Source: Epiperipatus broadwayi (taxonomy: Eukaryota > Onychophora > Udeonychophora > Euonychophora > Peripatidae). From it: DNA of 64,000 bases. The stretch is from positions 1,614,001 to 1,678,000 of the forward strand of contig JAQFVV010012446.1 of NCBI GenBank assembly GCA_028023455.1, written 5' to 3'. The notes under the pieces are model-generated. The model saw only the letters and a list, made by a program, of their open reading frames with translations, was not told the DNA's origin and ran no database searches. Below, piece by piece: positions 21,951-32,744 of the stretch; position 1 is the first letter of the stretch, and each line of letters opens with the position of its first letter. The translations under genes were made by a program, and so were the position numbers.

Positions 21951-22700
21951 TAATATATATACTCTCACCATAATTAAAAATTTTCTATTTAAACTTTTTA
22001 CAAATCTTTTATTTAATTTCTGTAAACAAATTAATATTTTAAACTTTTCATAAAACCTTTCTTAAAAAACATCTTTTTATTAACATAAACATAAGTAATA
22101 AATTACTTTAATTTAAAAAAATTTTAAGGCAAAATTCGTACCAGCAGCAATGGCTATACGTTATTATACATTAATTTTCTCTGAATAAATAAATTTAATC
22201 ATATCTCCTTTAAAAATGAAATTGCTAACATAAATAATTTTATAATTATTCCTAATTTAGATAAAAACCAGGATTAGATACCCTGCTAATCTATATTAAC
22301 ATAATATTTCAAAGAAAAAAACAAAATAAATTTGATGGTATTAACTTTTACAAAGGAATTTGTTTCTTAATCAATAACCCACAATATATCTTGCTTAATA
22401 CTTATTTGTATACCACCATATACGAAATTACTTAAAATAAATTTCGTAATAAATTAAATCTTCTAAATCAGGTCAAGGTGCAATTTTATTAAGATGAAAT
22501 GAATTACATTAATTTATATTTGCATATAACAATTGAAACATTATTAAAAAATAGAATTTATCAGTAAAATTTGATCATGTTAAATTGAAAATTACCATAT
22601 ACATACATATGGCCAGTCCTTCTTGTTTAAAATCAAGACAAGTCGAAACAAAGTAGATCTAATGGGAATTTGATCTAAACATTACAAATTAAATTTAGAT
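21951..22700 (+). pseudogene. Numt: mitochondrial 12S (small) rRNA
   Basis: Sense-strand 12S landmarks in order: 'gtaccagcagcaatggctat' (22130s, the CAGCAGC..GGTTATAC site), 'ccaggattagataccctg' (22268), 'caggtcaaggtgcaat' (22470), and 'aagtcgaaacaaagta' near the 3' end (22640). The gene runs left to right, opposite to the 16S next to it, so the two rRNAs are head to head. That is unusual for an animal mitochondrial genome. Confidence 0.88.
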
Positions 22701-22794
22701 TTTTTTAAAAAAAAAGATCTTCATATATTCATTAACTTAATTAATTGGAATATTATTTTTTTCATAAACCATCCCATTACTATAGGAATCACCA

Positions 22795-23228
22795 TAATTA
22801 TTTATAATTGTAAATTAGCGATCAGTCTAATGCACATGTGCTTTACAGATTATAAACTATACGTAAATGAATACTCTCATTCTCAAACACAAGATAAAGT
22901 CTTTATGAAAAGATAAAATGAATTCATCTATCTTTTCAACCTAAACATTTAAGTATGGGCCAATCTTAAGTGTTTGGAGAGGGGAGCGTGAAGATATTAA
23001 GCAGTCATGTTAAATTCCTTTAATTGTGTAATATCTTCATGCTCTCATCTCCAAACACTTAAGATTGGCCCATACTTAAACGTTTGGGTTGAAAAGATAG
23101 ATGGATTCATTCTATCTTTTCATAAAGACTTTATCTTGTGTTTGAGAATGAGAGTATTCATTTATGTATAGTTTAAAATCTGTAAAGTGCATGTGTATTA
23201 GACTGATCACTAATTTACAATTACAATT
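22795..23228. repeat. Large palindrome, about 200-bp arms
   Basis: The arms at 22800-23000 and 23030-23225 are nearly perfect inverted copies. For example, 'agtatgggccaatcttaagt' at about 22952 is mirrored by its complement near 23063, and 'tttacagattataaactata' at the left has its complement near 23172. The spacer is about 30 bp. It lies between 12S and ND6 and would form a long hairpin RNA if transcribed. Confidence 0.9.
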
Positions 23229-23239
23229 TATTAACATAG

Positions 23240-23640
23240 CACTATATAAATAAATACCTTATTACATAATCATTTATCTAATTCCAATTTCAATCTCAAT
23301 TTGAATAAATTCACAAAATTTCTGATACAGATATATTATCATTCTAATCTATCTAGGAGGATTTTAAATTCTATTCCTAACGAAAACATATTTTTCAAAC
23401 TATCCTGATCTTTCAAACTCTTAAGTTTAATCATTACAATAATTATGTCTAACATTTCTACTTTGATCAGACCAAAATACAAAATATGGATTCTTTTCAA
23501 TCAATAATCCAATTTACTTTAACCCAAATAATACCTACACAAGATTCTTTGCAGAAAAATCACAATTTTTTTAGCCTCATATCTTCTCCTATGCTTAATT
23601 GGAGTAGTTAAAATCAGCCATCTTTCTGATGGCCCAGATT
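23240..23640 (+). pseudogene. Numt: NADH dehydrogenase subunit 6 (ND6)
   Basis: Plus strand, mitochondrial code. YIIILIYLGGF corresponds to the conserved ND6 core. The C-terminus ASYLLLCLIGVVKIS matches the YLLLTLI.VVKI ending of invertebrate ND6. Internal stops and indels are present. After it comes a strong hairpin (about 23622-23646, CTGATGGCCCA with its complement). Confidence 0.75.
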
Positions 23641-23650
23641 GGGCCATCAG
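23622..23650 (+). repeat. Strong hairpin after ND6
   Basis: CTGATGGCCCA, a 3-nt loop, then TGGGCCATCAG: an 11-bp GC-rich perfect stem in very AT-rich surroundings, at the right edge of the mitochondrial block. Confidence 0.7.
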
Positions 23651-23761
23651 ATAATAATTTATATATATTAAAAAAAAAAAAATCAATAAATATTTATATA
23701 AAAAATATAATTTATTTACTGTTTTTTTTTTAAATATTTATATAAAAAAAATATAATTTCT

Positions 23762-23876
23762 GTCAAGTGTTGTTGGTCGAGAGGTCAGCGCAGCTGCATT
23801 GCAAGCAAGCAGTTGGTTGCAGACGGTTGTTGCGGGTTCGCTTCCCAGCCGATGCTATGACATATGAAAAATGCAT
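23762..23876 (+). mobile_element. tRNA-Gly-like SINE A, long variant
   Basis: GTCAAG start, A box 'ttggtcgagaggtca', a 15-20 bp expansion 'agttggttgcagacggttg', B box 'gggttcgcttccc', end 'gctatgacatatg'. Flanked by ATATAATTTCT (23751-23761 and 23877-23887). Confidence 0.85.
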
Positions 23877-23884
23877 ATATAATT

Positions 23885-24935
23885 TCTTATGACTCGCCTT
23901 TCTTTTTGGCGAGTCGATGATTTAAATATAAGGTTATTTACAATATTAAATATTGTGGAGCCATTTATAAGGAGTTATGATTTAATGTTTTTGTGCTCTG
24001 TTTATCACGCTTTATTCGTGTTGAATATTTTCATTATCTGACAGAGTTTTTGTATTATTTATTTAATATTAAATATAAGTATATTAAATATATCTTAATA
24101 TAATGAAATACTAATTATTTTATGAAATATATATATAAACCATTAAAGGTTTATTAATTTATATAATTAAAAACATACTAATATATTTATGTAAGTAAAT
24201 AATGTTATATAAAATAGAAGTTTCTTATATATATTAATGTCAAATAAAAATTGTTTTTTAAGTTTTAATAGATTCTTTAAAAAATTAAAGATTAAAATCT
24301 AATTATTTTTATAAATACTTTAACCGCTATGTTAGAGTTGATTCTACAACTACGCTATGCCATTATAATACGTCCACGATATTTAAAACATATAAATATT
24401 AAATATACTTATCATATTTTTATCCCATTCAAGATATTTTTTTTTGTTTTGACAAGATTCAGATTTCACGCATCTGCGTGAAATTACTTATACTTTGATT
24501 TATAAGTTTATATATATCATCAATGTATACCAAATTCTGGCTTTTAAATTTTAATTAACAATTAAAATTGTCAAGCGTAGTTAGCTGAGAGATCATCGCA
24601 GCCGCCTTGCAAGCAAGTAGTTGGTTGTAGACGGTTGTGGGTTCGCCTCCCAGCCGATGCCATGACATATGAAAAAAAAAATTAACAATTAAAAGCAAAA
24701 TTGCTTACAATAACTCATTCAACTTTTAAACGCAAACTAAACTTTATAATTTAAATATATCGACACACAACATTAAAACAAGAAAAAAACTTTTATTATA
24801 AAAAATAACCAATATTTAATTTTTGAAATATTTTTTTTAAAAAAATCTTTCAACATACATTACAAACAGTTATCTATTACATCGACTCGCGAAAAAAAAA
24901 GAAAAAGAAAAGGCGAGTCATAAGATTTAAAGAAA
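23885..24935. repeat. Inverted hairpin pair around an AT-rich kilobase
   Basis: A hairpin GACTCGCC...GGCGAGTC lies at about 23890-23914. A related one (GACTCGC...GCGAGTC) lies at 24884-24920 in inverted orientation with shared flanks ('cttatgactcgcc'). They may be the ends of a foldback element of about 1 kb. The interior is AT-rich and non-coding, and holds the SINE at 24568-24680. Confidence 0.5.
24568..24680 (+). mobile_element. tRNA-Gly-like SINE A, long variant, 14-bp TSD
   Basis: Flanked by ATTAACAATTAAAA (24554-24567 and 24681-24694). Body GTCAAGCGTAG, 'gttggttgtagacggttg' expansion, B box 'gggttcgcctccc', end 'gccatgacatatg' plus A-run. Confidence 0.88.
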
Positions 24936-25214
24936 TTTACAATTTATTGATTCCTAAATTAATTTATTATTAGTTTCTAATTAAAAATTTATTGTTGCAT
25001 CTTATTATCTTCAACAATATGCTAAAAACTAACTTGAAACAAAAAATAATAAATAAATATAATAACAATTACCATTCAGAACAAGTAAATTTTAATTGAA
25101 TTCTTTTGAATTATTTGTAACATTTTAGATCCATTAACTGTAGAAATAAAAATGCCTTGAGATCCAATCGATTCAGCCCAAGATACATCAATTTTTTTCA
25201 AAAGAAAAGTTACT

Positions 25215-25436
25215 GCGTCAGAATGACATGAGGTCAACATGGCCATAACAACAATATTGGCATCAGCATGGGATTTGGGCTTTCCGTCATCAGAATTTTC
25301 AATGGTATGGATGGCTGAAGAGTTGGAGGTTGGAGTAGATTGAAGCCTGTCCATTAAAGTATGAAGATTTGCTATCTAATATCAACTGAGCACTGATTAT
25401 GTATATGTGTAGGAGATGATAATCTGGACCAACTTA
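25215..25436 (-). mobile_element. Hammerhead family 2a fragment with the small ORF
   Basis: The minus strand of 25354-25215 has the best version of the conserved small ORF: MDRLQSTPTSNSSA, then HTIENSDDGKPKSHADA, open for 92 codons to 25076 though the last 30 or so lie in flanking sequence. The plus strand then has 'gatgataatctggaccaac', where the element breaks off exactly at the stem I strand of its hammerhead. It joins sequence of the Penelope-type terminal family (25437-25510). Confidence 0.6.
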
Positions 25437-25510
25437 ATATTTTTCTAAATACATTTTATAATTAATTGTTGATTAATATTCGATGCTTAGAAATAGTCCG
25501 CTATATAATT
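25437..25510 (+). repeat. Penelope-type terminal repeat fragment
   Basis: 'ttctaaatacattt' and 'gcttagaaatagtccgctat' resemble the end of the 20.0-kb insert. Too short for more. Confidence 0.4.
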
Positions 25511-25891
25511 ATTATTGCTAAAAGGAGGTTGCCTTGGCAACAGTTTGAAATTATTGATTGTTCTCTATATTGGGATTGTTTAAGTGTTGACTGGTTTCTA
25601 ATGGTTACTATATAATTACTATACACACACATATATATATATGTATCACTTTTTAACTTATATACACATGTATATCAAAATGCACTGATTGTGCAAAAGA
25701 ATAGATACTTAGCCAGGAATGTAATATTGAATTGAAAGAAGGTGAAATTTTTTAGGTTTGTTGTTATAAATTTTCTGAAAAGGAAACATTATATATATAT
25801 AAAATACTCATAGACAAAATTAGCTTTTATCAGATAACATATAACACAAAATCAGGATGCCCTTATATATATAACTGAACTATATTTGTAT

Positions 25892-25992
25892 ATGTATTTT
25901 TTTCATATGTCAAATGTGTTGACCGGGAAGTGAAACGGGGCCAGCTGCTTGGAAGGCAGCTATGCTACCCACTAGGCCATCAACGCATTGGC
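25892..25992 (-). mobile_element. tRNA-Gly(TCC)-like SINE A, minus strand
   Basis: On the minus strand: 'gcgttgatggcctagtgggt' start, anticodon loop CTTCCAA (TCC, Gly), then the B box region 'ccccgtttcacttccc'. Flanked by AACTATATTTGTAT (25878-25891) and AACTATATTTATAT (25993-26006), 13 of 14 identical. Confidence 0.85.
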
Positions 25993-26113
25993 AACTATAT
26001 TTATATTTGACATGTGGTTTGTACAGTGATAGTAAAACTCATTTTGTATTCCACTTTCTTTATTTATTAGAATGTCTAAATTCATTTATAAATGGTTAAT
26101 AATGATGAAGATA

Positions 26114-26206
26114 GTCAAGCGTTGGTGGCCGAGTGGTCAGCACTGCTGCCTTACAAGCAGTTGTTCCGGGTTCGCTTCCCAGCCGATGCTTTGACACATG
26201 GAAAAA
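26114..26206 (+). mobile_element. tRNA-Gly-like SINE A with 16-bp TSD
   Basis: AATAATGATGAAGATA flanks both sides (26098-26113 and 26207-26222) and gives exact limits: a 93-bp element from GTCAAGCG to 'ttgacacatggaaaa'. A box 'gtggccgagtggtcag' and B box 'gggttcgcttccc' are well kept, so it is young. Confidence 0.92.
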
Positions 26207-26729
26207 AATAATGATGAAGATATATCCTTTGCAGTAAACCAGATCTGAGTTTCGGTTTTTTCTGATTCTCTTATGCTTCCATGATATCAAATCTTTCTAT
26301 TGTAAATTCATTAATAATTTTATTATTATCGGTTTTATAATTATGAAATCACAAAATATAAATTTTAAAAATTAATGTTCAAAAACTTATATTTGTATCA
26401 GTATTTGAATACTATAATAAAAAAATTAACTGTGACACAATAGTTGGGATTCTAGTGAAATTATTTTAACATTGACTATTTTAGTCGACAATCTTCGATC
26501 CTGTGACTTGTTTTTGTCTGTGAACAGAACACCACATATATCTCCAGACCATACATATATGTATAGATAATATCTATATAATTGTATATAAAAATGCATA
26601 TAATATGTATTTAATGTATTATTACGATATAGTTCTTTTATTTTGTAATTACTGAACTTATATATTAGGGTTCTGATTAAATAGTCAACATTTATTTTTC
26701 CTCCTATATTCTTTATTCTTACTCAAACC

Positions 26730-27358
26730 CAGAAGTGGGCAAACGGTCAATCATGCACAGCTTGACAGTCGATCGCAGACGTTTCTGCCATCAGATTACT
26801 GTTGCGTGAATTTCATATCTTTTTAGTTTTTATATTAATATTTATAAATTCTATAACTGAGTTGACCGATGGTTAGCTACCGCTACTGCTCATTTTATAC
26901 ACATGCACACTTCTTGCTTTTACTCCTCATTGTATATCTCGTCTCACTACTGTGGCATCTTAATTAAATTACTTGGTAGTCCTGGAGCGGCAGTACAATG
27001 TAGTATCTATATGTTTTTACATATTATGTTTTGTTCTTATTCTAAAAAATTTAGCAACTAAGAAATTTGCTTTAAAACATACTACGTTTTTTTTTTGGCT
27101 TGAAGGTGAATTTGTTATATAATACAAAATTTTATTTTAAAATTTTTTTAATCATTTAATTTTAGATAAAATATGATAACCAATCTTTAAAAAGCTTACT
27201 TCTGTCAATGTAGCAAACATATATAATTAATAATAATCAATAAACAAAATTTAAATTTTATAAGATATTATTTATTCCTTTATTACACAAAATGTCCATT
27301 GCCAATAGATAATAAATATAAAAGTCGACCATGCTACTTTTAATTTTGTCCACTCCTG
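26730..27358. mobile_element. hAT-type MITE, 629 bp
   Basis: Ends CAGAAGTGGGCAAA and TTTGTCCACTCCTG are inverted repeats of the hAT CAG...CTG type. The 8-bp flanks ctcaaacc (26722-26729) and ctctaacc (27359-27366) differ at one position, as expected for an old hAT target duplication. No transposase ORF. Confidence 0.75.
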
Positions 27359-27464
27359 CTCTAACCCATTCAGATCAGTTTCACCCCTATTTCTTATTAA
27401 TATGACAAAACATAACTAACGATTAAATACATCACTATAATCATTAGAAGATTATTATATGATA

Positions 27465-27875
27465 CCACTAAACATCCCATGATCACCATGTGATGTTTAG
27501 TAGTTTAATACCAATCGTGCCCAATAGGATTATGGTGATTGTGGTTATTAAAGAACCAAAAGACACCATATAGATTCTGAACTGAGTTCAAATTTATATG
27601 ACTATACAAGCTAATGAGCTTACTGTGTTTTCATTTTGGACTCAAAGCTTCATAGTTAGCTAATAAGGCAAAATGTGGCTGCTGGAGGGTTGCAACAGGC
27701 ACTAAGATCTAGGTGCAGTGCTCTCAAATCCAAGGATCCTCACTGATGAAAGCCACAAGCTAGGAACTAGTCTGTGAATATTGTATGAGTAGGCACTAGA
27801 TAGGGATTCATTGATTACCTTGCATGGAGTGGCACTACTGTATGGAGAGTTTAGCCTACGTGTTATTTTGTAATA
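27465..27875. mobile_element. Hammerhead family 1 copy
   Basis: Begins 'ccactaaacatcccatgatc' with an immediate inverted repeat. It contains 'ggctgctggagggttgcaac' and the hammerhead half, and ends 'tggcactactgtatggagag'. One inverted unit plus a short head, about 410 bp. Confidence 0.75.
27733..27776 (+). ncRNA. Hammerhead motif (family 1), one core change
   Basis: CTGATGA (27743-27749) is intact, as is the CTAGTC cleavage segment. GAAA is GGAA, changing A13. Stem I is reduced by mismatches. Predicted weak or inactive. Confidence 0.55.
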
Positions 27876-28207
27876 CCTGGGAAAACAAGTTAACTGGTTT
27901 AGTGATATCAAAATTGAAAAGGCCTGTCATTCCTAAGTATTTGAGTGGGCATTAACACATTTTACTGATAATAAGTAAATATCTGCTGATCAAATTATGA
28001 ATTGTAACTTATCTACTAATGCTTTACATACCGAACTTTCCAACAATTTTGAATGCCGATAAACCTTTGACTAATGGCAAATTGCAATAATGACTGATTA
28101 TTTTTTAGTATATCCCAAATGTCAGATCATTGCTATCTTACTAAAGGTAAGCCACTGTTAGGTCATTCTGAGTTTGTCATATCTTAAGACTTAAAAACCT
28201 ACCTAGC
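27876..28207. other. AT-rich interval, nothing recognised
   Basis: No gene or repeat that I can assign. Confidence 0.5.
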
Positions 28208-28328
28208 ATTGTTTGGTATGGTAATAGAATAGCAAACTCTGGTGCTCATGGTTGATAGATTGTACCCAGTCCTACTTCTGGTTCTCAAACTTCCTATGAA
28301 TTCCTGAAAATAAACCATCTGATTATTT
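28208..28328 (+). repeat. SINE B copy
   Basis: 'tttggtatggtaatagaata' start, 'cctacttctggttctcaaac', and the terminal 'aaaccatctgatta'. A partial further copy begins near 28915. Confidence 0.6.
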
Positions 28329-29560
28329 TTCTTAGTAATATTTAAAGAGCATTCTCTTGATTAGTAATTCTTTTATATGGCCGAGATTGCCACTGGTACC
28401 CATAAATAAACCAACCTTTGGTAGAACACTGCAGGCTACAATTTATTTTAAGAATTGGTTGATTCTGAAACTGTTAAATAAAATAACTAATTGGATGGCC
28501 TTATTTCTTGTGAATATGAGTGCCAAATGTGACAAACTGGCCATAGTGAATTTGGCAATTCACAGTGTGCCACTCTACCCTTTGCATCAAACCAAATCGG
28601 GCTTTTACAAATTGTAAAATTTATGATTGATCTAGCATTTCTGAATATTATAGTAGTTTTATTTCAATTGGTTAAATGGTGAATTTTTTTAAAAAATTTC
28701 TTTCCCCACTTGAGAACTGAATGAGTAACTCTAACTCAACAGAAACCCACTTTATCATTAAATCATATTTCAAAGAATTAAAAAATATTTCCAGCAAAAC
28801 TAACAATTATAAATAGTAGACATCTTTATTACCTGATGAGAGATCAATCTAGCTTGAAATAGACCCATAAATAGTTTTGATTTGACCAGCATGGTTAGTA
28901 ACTCTTAATGTCTTGCACAGTTTGGTGTGGCAGTAGAGTAGGTAAGGTTATTGGATTGATTGACAGCTGAGTAAAAAAAATCTCTCAGTTTGGTCAACGG
29001 ATTGGAACTGTGTGTTCAACGTAGTACTTAAGTACCCAAATATCACATCTCTCACTATGCATTTTTTCCAGTTCATTAAGATATAGCCAATAAATATATC
29101 TACACGCACTAGAAAGGATTAGTAATTTTATCAAGCACACACACATATATAGCTATCTATTCAGACATCTCTCTTGCACACGCAATAAACTCTATATGAA
29201 GTTATTAGCCTTAAAAGATTCAAGTATAGTTTTTTTCTTTAGATTATAAAAACATAACTTCAAAGAATTTTGAAAACATAAAGATTAATGAAAACTGAAA
29301 CTTATTAAAATAAATCCATGCTGAGATGGAACTCTCTGACTGGAAGCAAAAATATTTTATAAAGATTAATAAATAACTTGTAATTAATTTTGATATACAT
29401 TTATATAACTACTGCATTTTGAAAAGTTAGACTTTAAATCTATAACATTAGCAATGCCATGAGAAATGTTTTAAATGAATTACATACGGTATTTAAAACA
29501 AATGTTTTCGGGGGATAATCTTTTTTTTAAAGCAATGTTCAATAATATATTTATATATTA
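28329..29560. other. Unassigned interval
   Basis: A plus-strand ORF at 28357-28617 (86 codons) has no recognised motif and may be chance. The rest is AT-rich, with a partial SINE B near 28915-28990. Confidence 0.35.
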
Positions 29561-29562
29561 AT

Positions 29563-29660
29563 GTGTATATATATATTCATATTTACTGAAGCTATAACCT
29601 CAAAAATTTGCATGTAAAATGCGATAGTAGGGACCTCTACTGGTGTTTAACCACAAGCTT
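29563..29660 (+). repeat. Dispersed repeat (copy of 19.6 and 44.3 kb)
   Basis: 'tatttactgaagctataacc', 'atgcgatagtagggacctct' and 'aaccacaagctta'. It is followed by 'ggaagaaaagagg', also found after the 44.3-kb copy, so the repeat probably extends further and is cut by the LINE. Confidence 0.6.
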
Positions 29661-29677
29661 ATGTTATGGAAGAAAAG

Positions 29678-30540
29678 AGGGAAGAAGGGTGTAAGACAGG
29701 GTGACTCCATATATTCAAAACTTTTTGCAGCAGTACTGCAAGTAGTATTTTGTGGACTAAAATGGAAAGCTAAAGGAGTGAAAGTAAATGGAGATTATTT
29801 ATGTCATTTAGATTTTACAGATGATGTAGTTGTTTTTGCAAATAATGCTTTAGAGCTGCAGGAAATGTTGCAGGAGTTATCAGATGAAACTAGGACTAAA
29901 GATAAATGTTAAAAAGACTAAAGTAATGTTCAATGGATTTTCTCAAAATATAAAAATAAAGATTGATTATGATGAGTTAGAAAAAGTTAACAGCTATAAA
30001 TACTTTGGTCAGATTATTAATACAGATGGAAACATAATGGATTTGGTAAAAATAACTTGATACTAAAAGGAAATATGCCTATGTGTTTGAAAAGGAAGGT
30101 TTTATCATAAATGTGTTTTACCAATTCTTACTTATGGATCTGAGATTAGGATACTTAACAGAAGAGGAATACAGAGACTTCAGACCACTTAAAGAAGTAT
30201 GGAAAGATGCATGTTGGGCGTAACAAGAGATTGAAAATGCAATATATGGATAAAAGAACAAACAGGTGTTATTGACCTCATTGAAAAAATTAAAAGACTG
30301 AAGTGGAGTTGGGATGGACATATTGCTAGAAGAGATGATAATAGATGAACAATTTAAATCTTAAAACTGGATTCCAAGAGATTGTAAAAGACCCAGAAAG
30401 AGACATGTGAGGTGGATGGATGAAATAAGAGAGTATGCAGGGTTGATGTGGAGAAAAAAAGCTAAAGATCGGAGAAGATGGATTGAACTTGGAGAGAGCT
30501 TCATCCTGCAGCGGATTGATAATGATTGGTGATGATATAT
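29678..30540 (+). mobile_element. RTE-like LINE: RT palm to 3' end
   Basis: 5'-truncated element. The first ORF (29643-29912) has KKGVRQGDSI, LKWKAKGVKVNGDY, then HLDFTDDVVVFANN, the RT catalytic FADD box with A changed to T, and LQEMLQELSDE. Later frames give KTKVMFNGFSQN, then TYGSE-, ERCMLG- and HIARRDDN-type blocks, ending 'catcctgcagcggattgata'. RT copies element RNA at the target site. This copy lacks the endonuclease and finger regions and has several frameshifts, so it is dead. Confidence 0.88.
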
Positions 30541-31067
30541 TGTAATGGTATACGCTGTTACATTAATTTAAAATTAAAATAATTTTTTTCTTAAGTTCGT
30601 AAATAAAAGCTAAAAAAATTAAAGAGTTGTTAAACGTGTATACGTATATATATTTGCACAGATGCAAAACCTTAAAAATTATTTCTTTTTTTAAATAAAA
30701 AAAAAAAAGGTATTTGAACGTATTTTTTTTTTAAAAAGTACAAGATCTAAAGATAAAATATTTTTGTAAATGGAAATGATTGTTTTATAAATTAATTGAA
30801 AAGCAAACTAGCCCTTGGGGATCTTATAGAAAAAAGGTCAGTTGAAAGATATAGATAAGAGACAAAAATAAATTAGATGTCCAATATAGAAGCAGCAATG
30901 AAGGCCCGAACCGTAATGGAAATCATTGCAACAGGAAACGATGTTCATTGAATCCGGAGAAGTACTATAAAAGGAAAAATATTGAAATTAAAAACAGTTC
31001 CAGCTTGATTTTTGTGAGAAGAGCGATAAGATGCACTTGTCACTCTCTCTCACTTATTTCAAATAAA
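30541..31067. other. Interval with a possible 5' leader
   Basis: AT-rich to about 30870, then more balanced. An ATG at 30881 opens a 23-codon frame (MSNIEAAMKARTVMEI...), a possible upstream ORF for the exon candidate that follows. Confidence 0.3.
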
Positions 31068-31177
31068 ATGACTGTAATACCAGGATTGAACCAGCTTAGG
31101 CCTCCTCCAGAACAACAGACTAGACTTCAAATAGAGATGTCATGGGAATTGGCACCAGGAACTATGATTCTCCTTCT
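31068..31177 (+). CDS. Candidate first coding exon, unknown protein
   Basis: ATG at 31068 in a good context (aaaATGa) opens MTVIPGLNQLRPPPEQQ, then MSWELAPGTMILL, and runs into a strong donor (CT|GTAAGA at 31178). Base composition is clearly more balanced than the flanks. Phase 2 at the donor joins exactly to the candidate exon at 32015, which has a strong acceptor. I do not recognise the protein. It could be the start of a host gene or a chance ORF. Confidence 0.35.
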
Positions 31178-32014
31178 GTAAGACATGAACTATAAAATTT
31201 AAAATAATTAAGAACTTTCATTCAAGCTTTTAATATTCAGAACCTAAATTTTAAAATGAACTCTTATCTGACTGTTAAATTTCAAATTGATAATTAATGT
31301 TTAGATTTTATACATTTAAGTTTAAAAAAAAATCATTTCCATTTTTATTTATTTTTAGTTCTATTAATATTTATTTGTATAAATTATTTAAATGCATTAA
31401 ATTTAAGTTGAGTATTGATGCTTGCATAGATTCGTTCACGTTTAATTATGTTTTTGGTTTTCATATTTGATTAAAATATATAGACATTCGGTAAATAATG
31501 ATATCTTACATTGAATATCTAAAATGTATTTATTTGGATGTCTTTTTAGTTATTGGTGTCAATGCGGCATCTTATGATGAATGCCATTGGGTTTCCTGTG
31601 AATTCCCTCTGCAATTACATCAATGACTTTATATTTTGATCATTTATGTTTATTTTGAAATGTTTTGAGCATGTAATCTATGTAGTCGATCTATGCTCAA
31701 CATTAAAAAACAAACTTTTATAAATTCATCTGTGCGAACTTATATAAATGTTAAATTTAAGTCAGGCATGAATGGCTATAGAGATTTGTAAAGTTATATT
31801 AATTAATTAGGGGAGGGTAATCTTAAGTTATTTGTTTTGTAGTTAAATTAGGTCAATGGATTGGATATATTGGTGTAATTTGTAGATGTAGTATGAGGTT
31901 CACTACGTGCGGGATCTCCATTATAAGCCGCACACCCCCTGTTTGCCTATGGAAGGAAATAGTAAGACGAAAATGCAGTCCCTTCCTATGGAGTTTTTTT
32001 TTTCTTGCTGACAG
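31178..32014 (+). other. Candidate intron
   Basis: GTAAGA at the left edge. At the right, a ten-T tract followed by 'cttgctgacag' makes a textbook 3' splice site. The interior is AT-rich apart from 31890-31990. Confidence 0.3.
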
Positions 32015-32126
32015 ATGTAATATTCCTGTTTGGTTGAGAATCAATGTCTTCTTTAACCATACTGTTCAGATGTACATTCCTGACAGTATGGTATTTTGTG
32101 CTGTTCGTATTTTCATGCTACATTGA
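32015..32126 (+). CDS. Candidate second exon, unknown protein
   Basis: In the phase left by the 31.1-kb exon it reads L-CNIPVWLRINVFFNHTV, then QMYIPDSMVFCAV, to a TGA at 32124. Spliced product about 73 residues. An internal GTATGG (about 32085) offers another donor, so the gene may continue elsewhere. Not recognised. Confidence 0.3.
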
Positions 32127-32744
32127 ATACATCAATGTATCAGATGGATTGACGCCGGTTTGACTGCAAACTTTTGGCCTAAGGTTAAATAAGGGATATA
32201 ATATTTTCTTTTCAAATGCAAATCTATGTATTTATTCATACTCGACAATCTTAAAATAGATATAAAATTCATCTGTGTGGATGATTTAAAATTTTAAAAT
32301 AATAATTTAAATTAAAAGAATATTAAAATCTAAAATAATAAATGTTATTCCTCAAATTTTATAATGATTATATATGTGTGTAAATAAATATTGTTTGTGT
32401 GCTAATTACTGGCAGTGGCTTTTATTTTTTTATATTTAAGATACAAATTAAACAAGTTATATATTATTATCTCTGCATCTCCACTGAGCTAGTGACTTGG
32501 GCTAATGGTCAGAGAAAAATACATATGTAAAGTTTTACAGTGCGTATCTGCCTACTCTATAAATTTTCTAGATTCAAATGCCTAGTGGCGCCCTGTAGTG
32601 CAGATTATGGTAAGACTTCATTCTTTTGGGCTGTTATAATATATATATTCATGCAAGTGTACCTCATTCTTTCTATAAATTAGAGACCAGAAACAATTGA
32701 ACTTGCAAATTCATTTTTAGCCAAATCACATAACTATCTACAGT
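32127..32744. other. AT-rich interval, nothing recognised
   Basis: No gene or repeat that I can assign. Confidence 0.5.
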
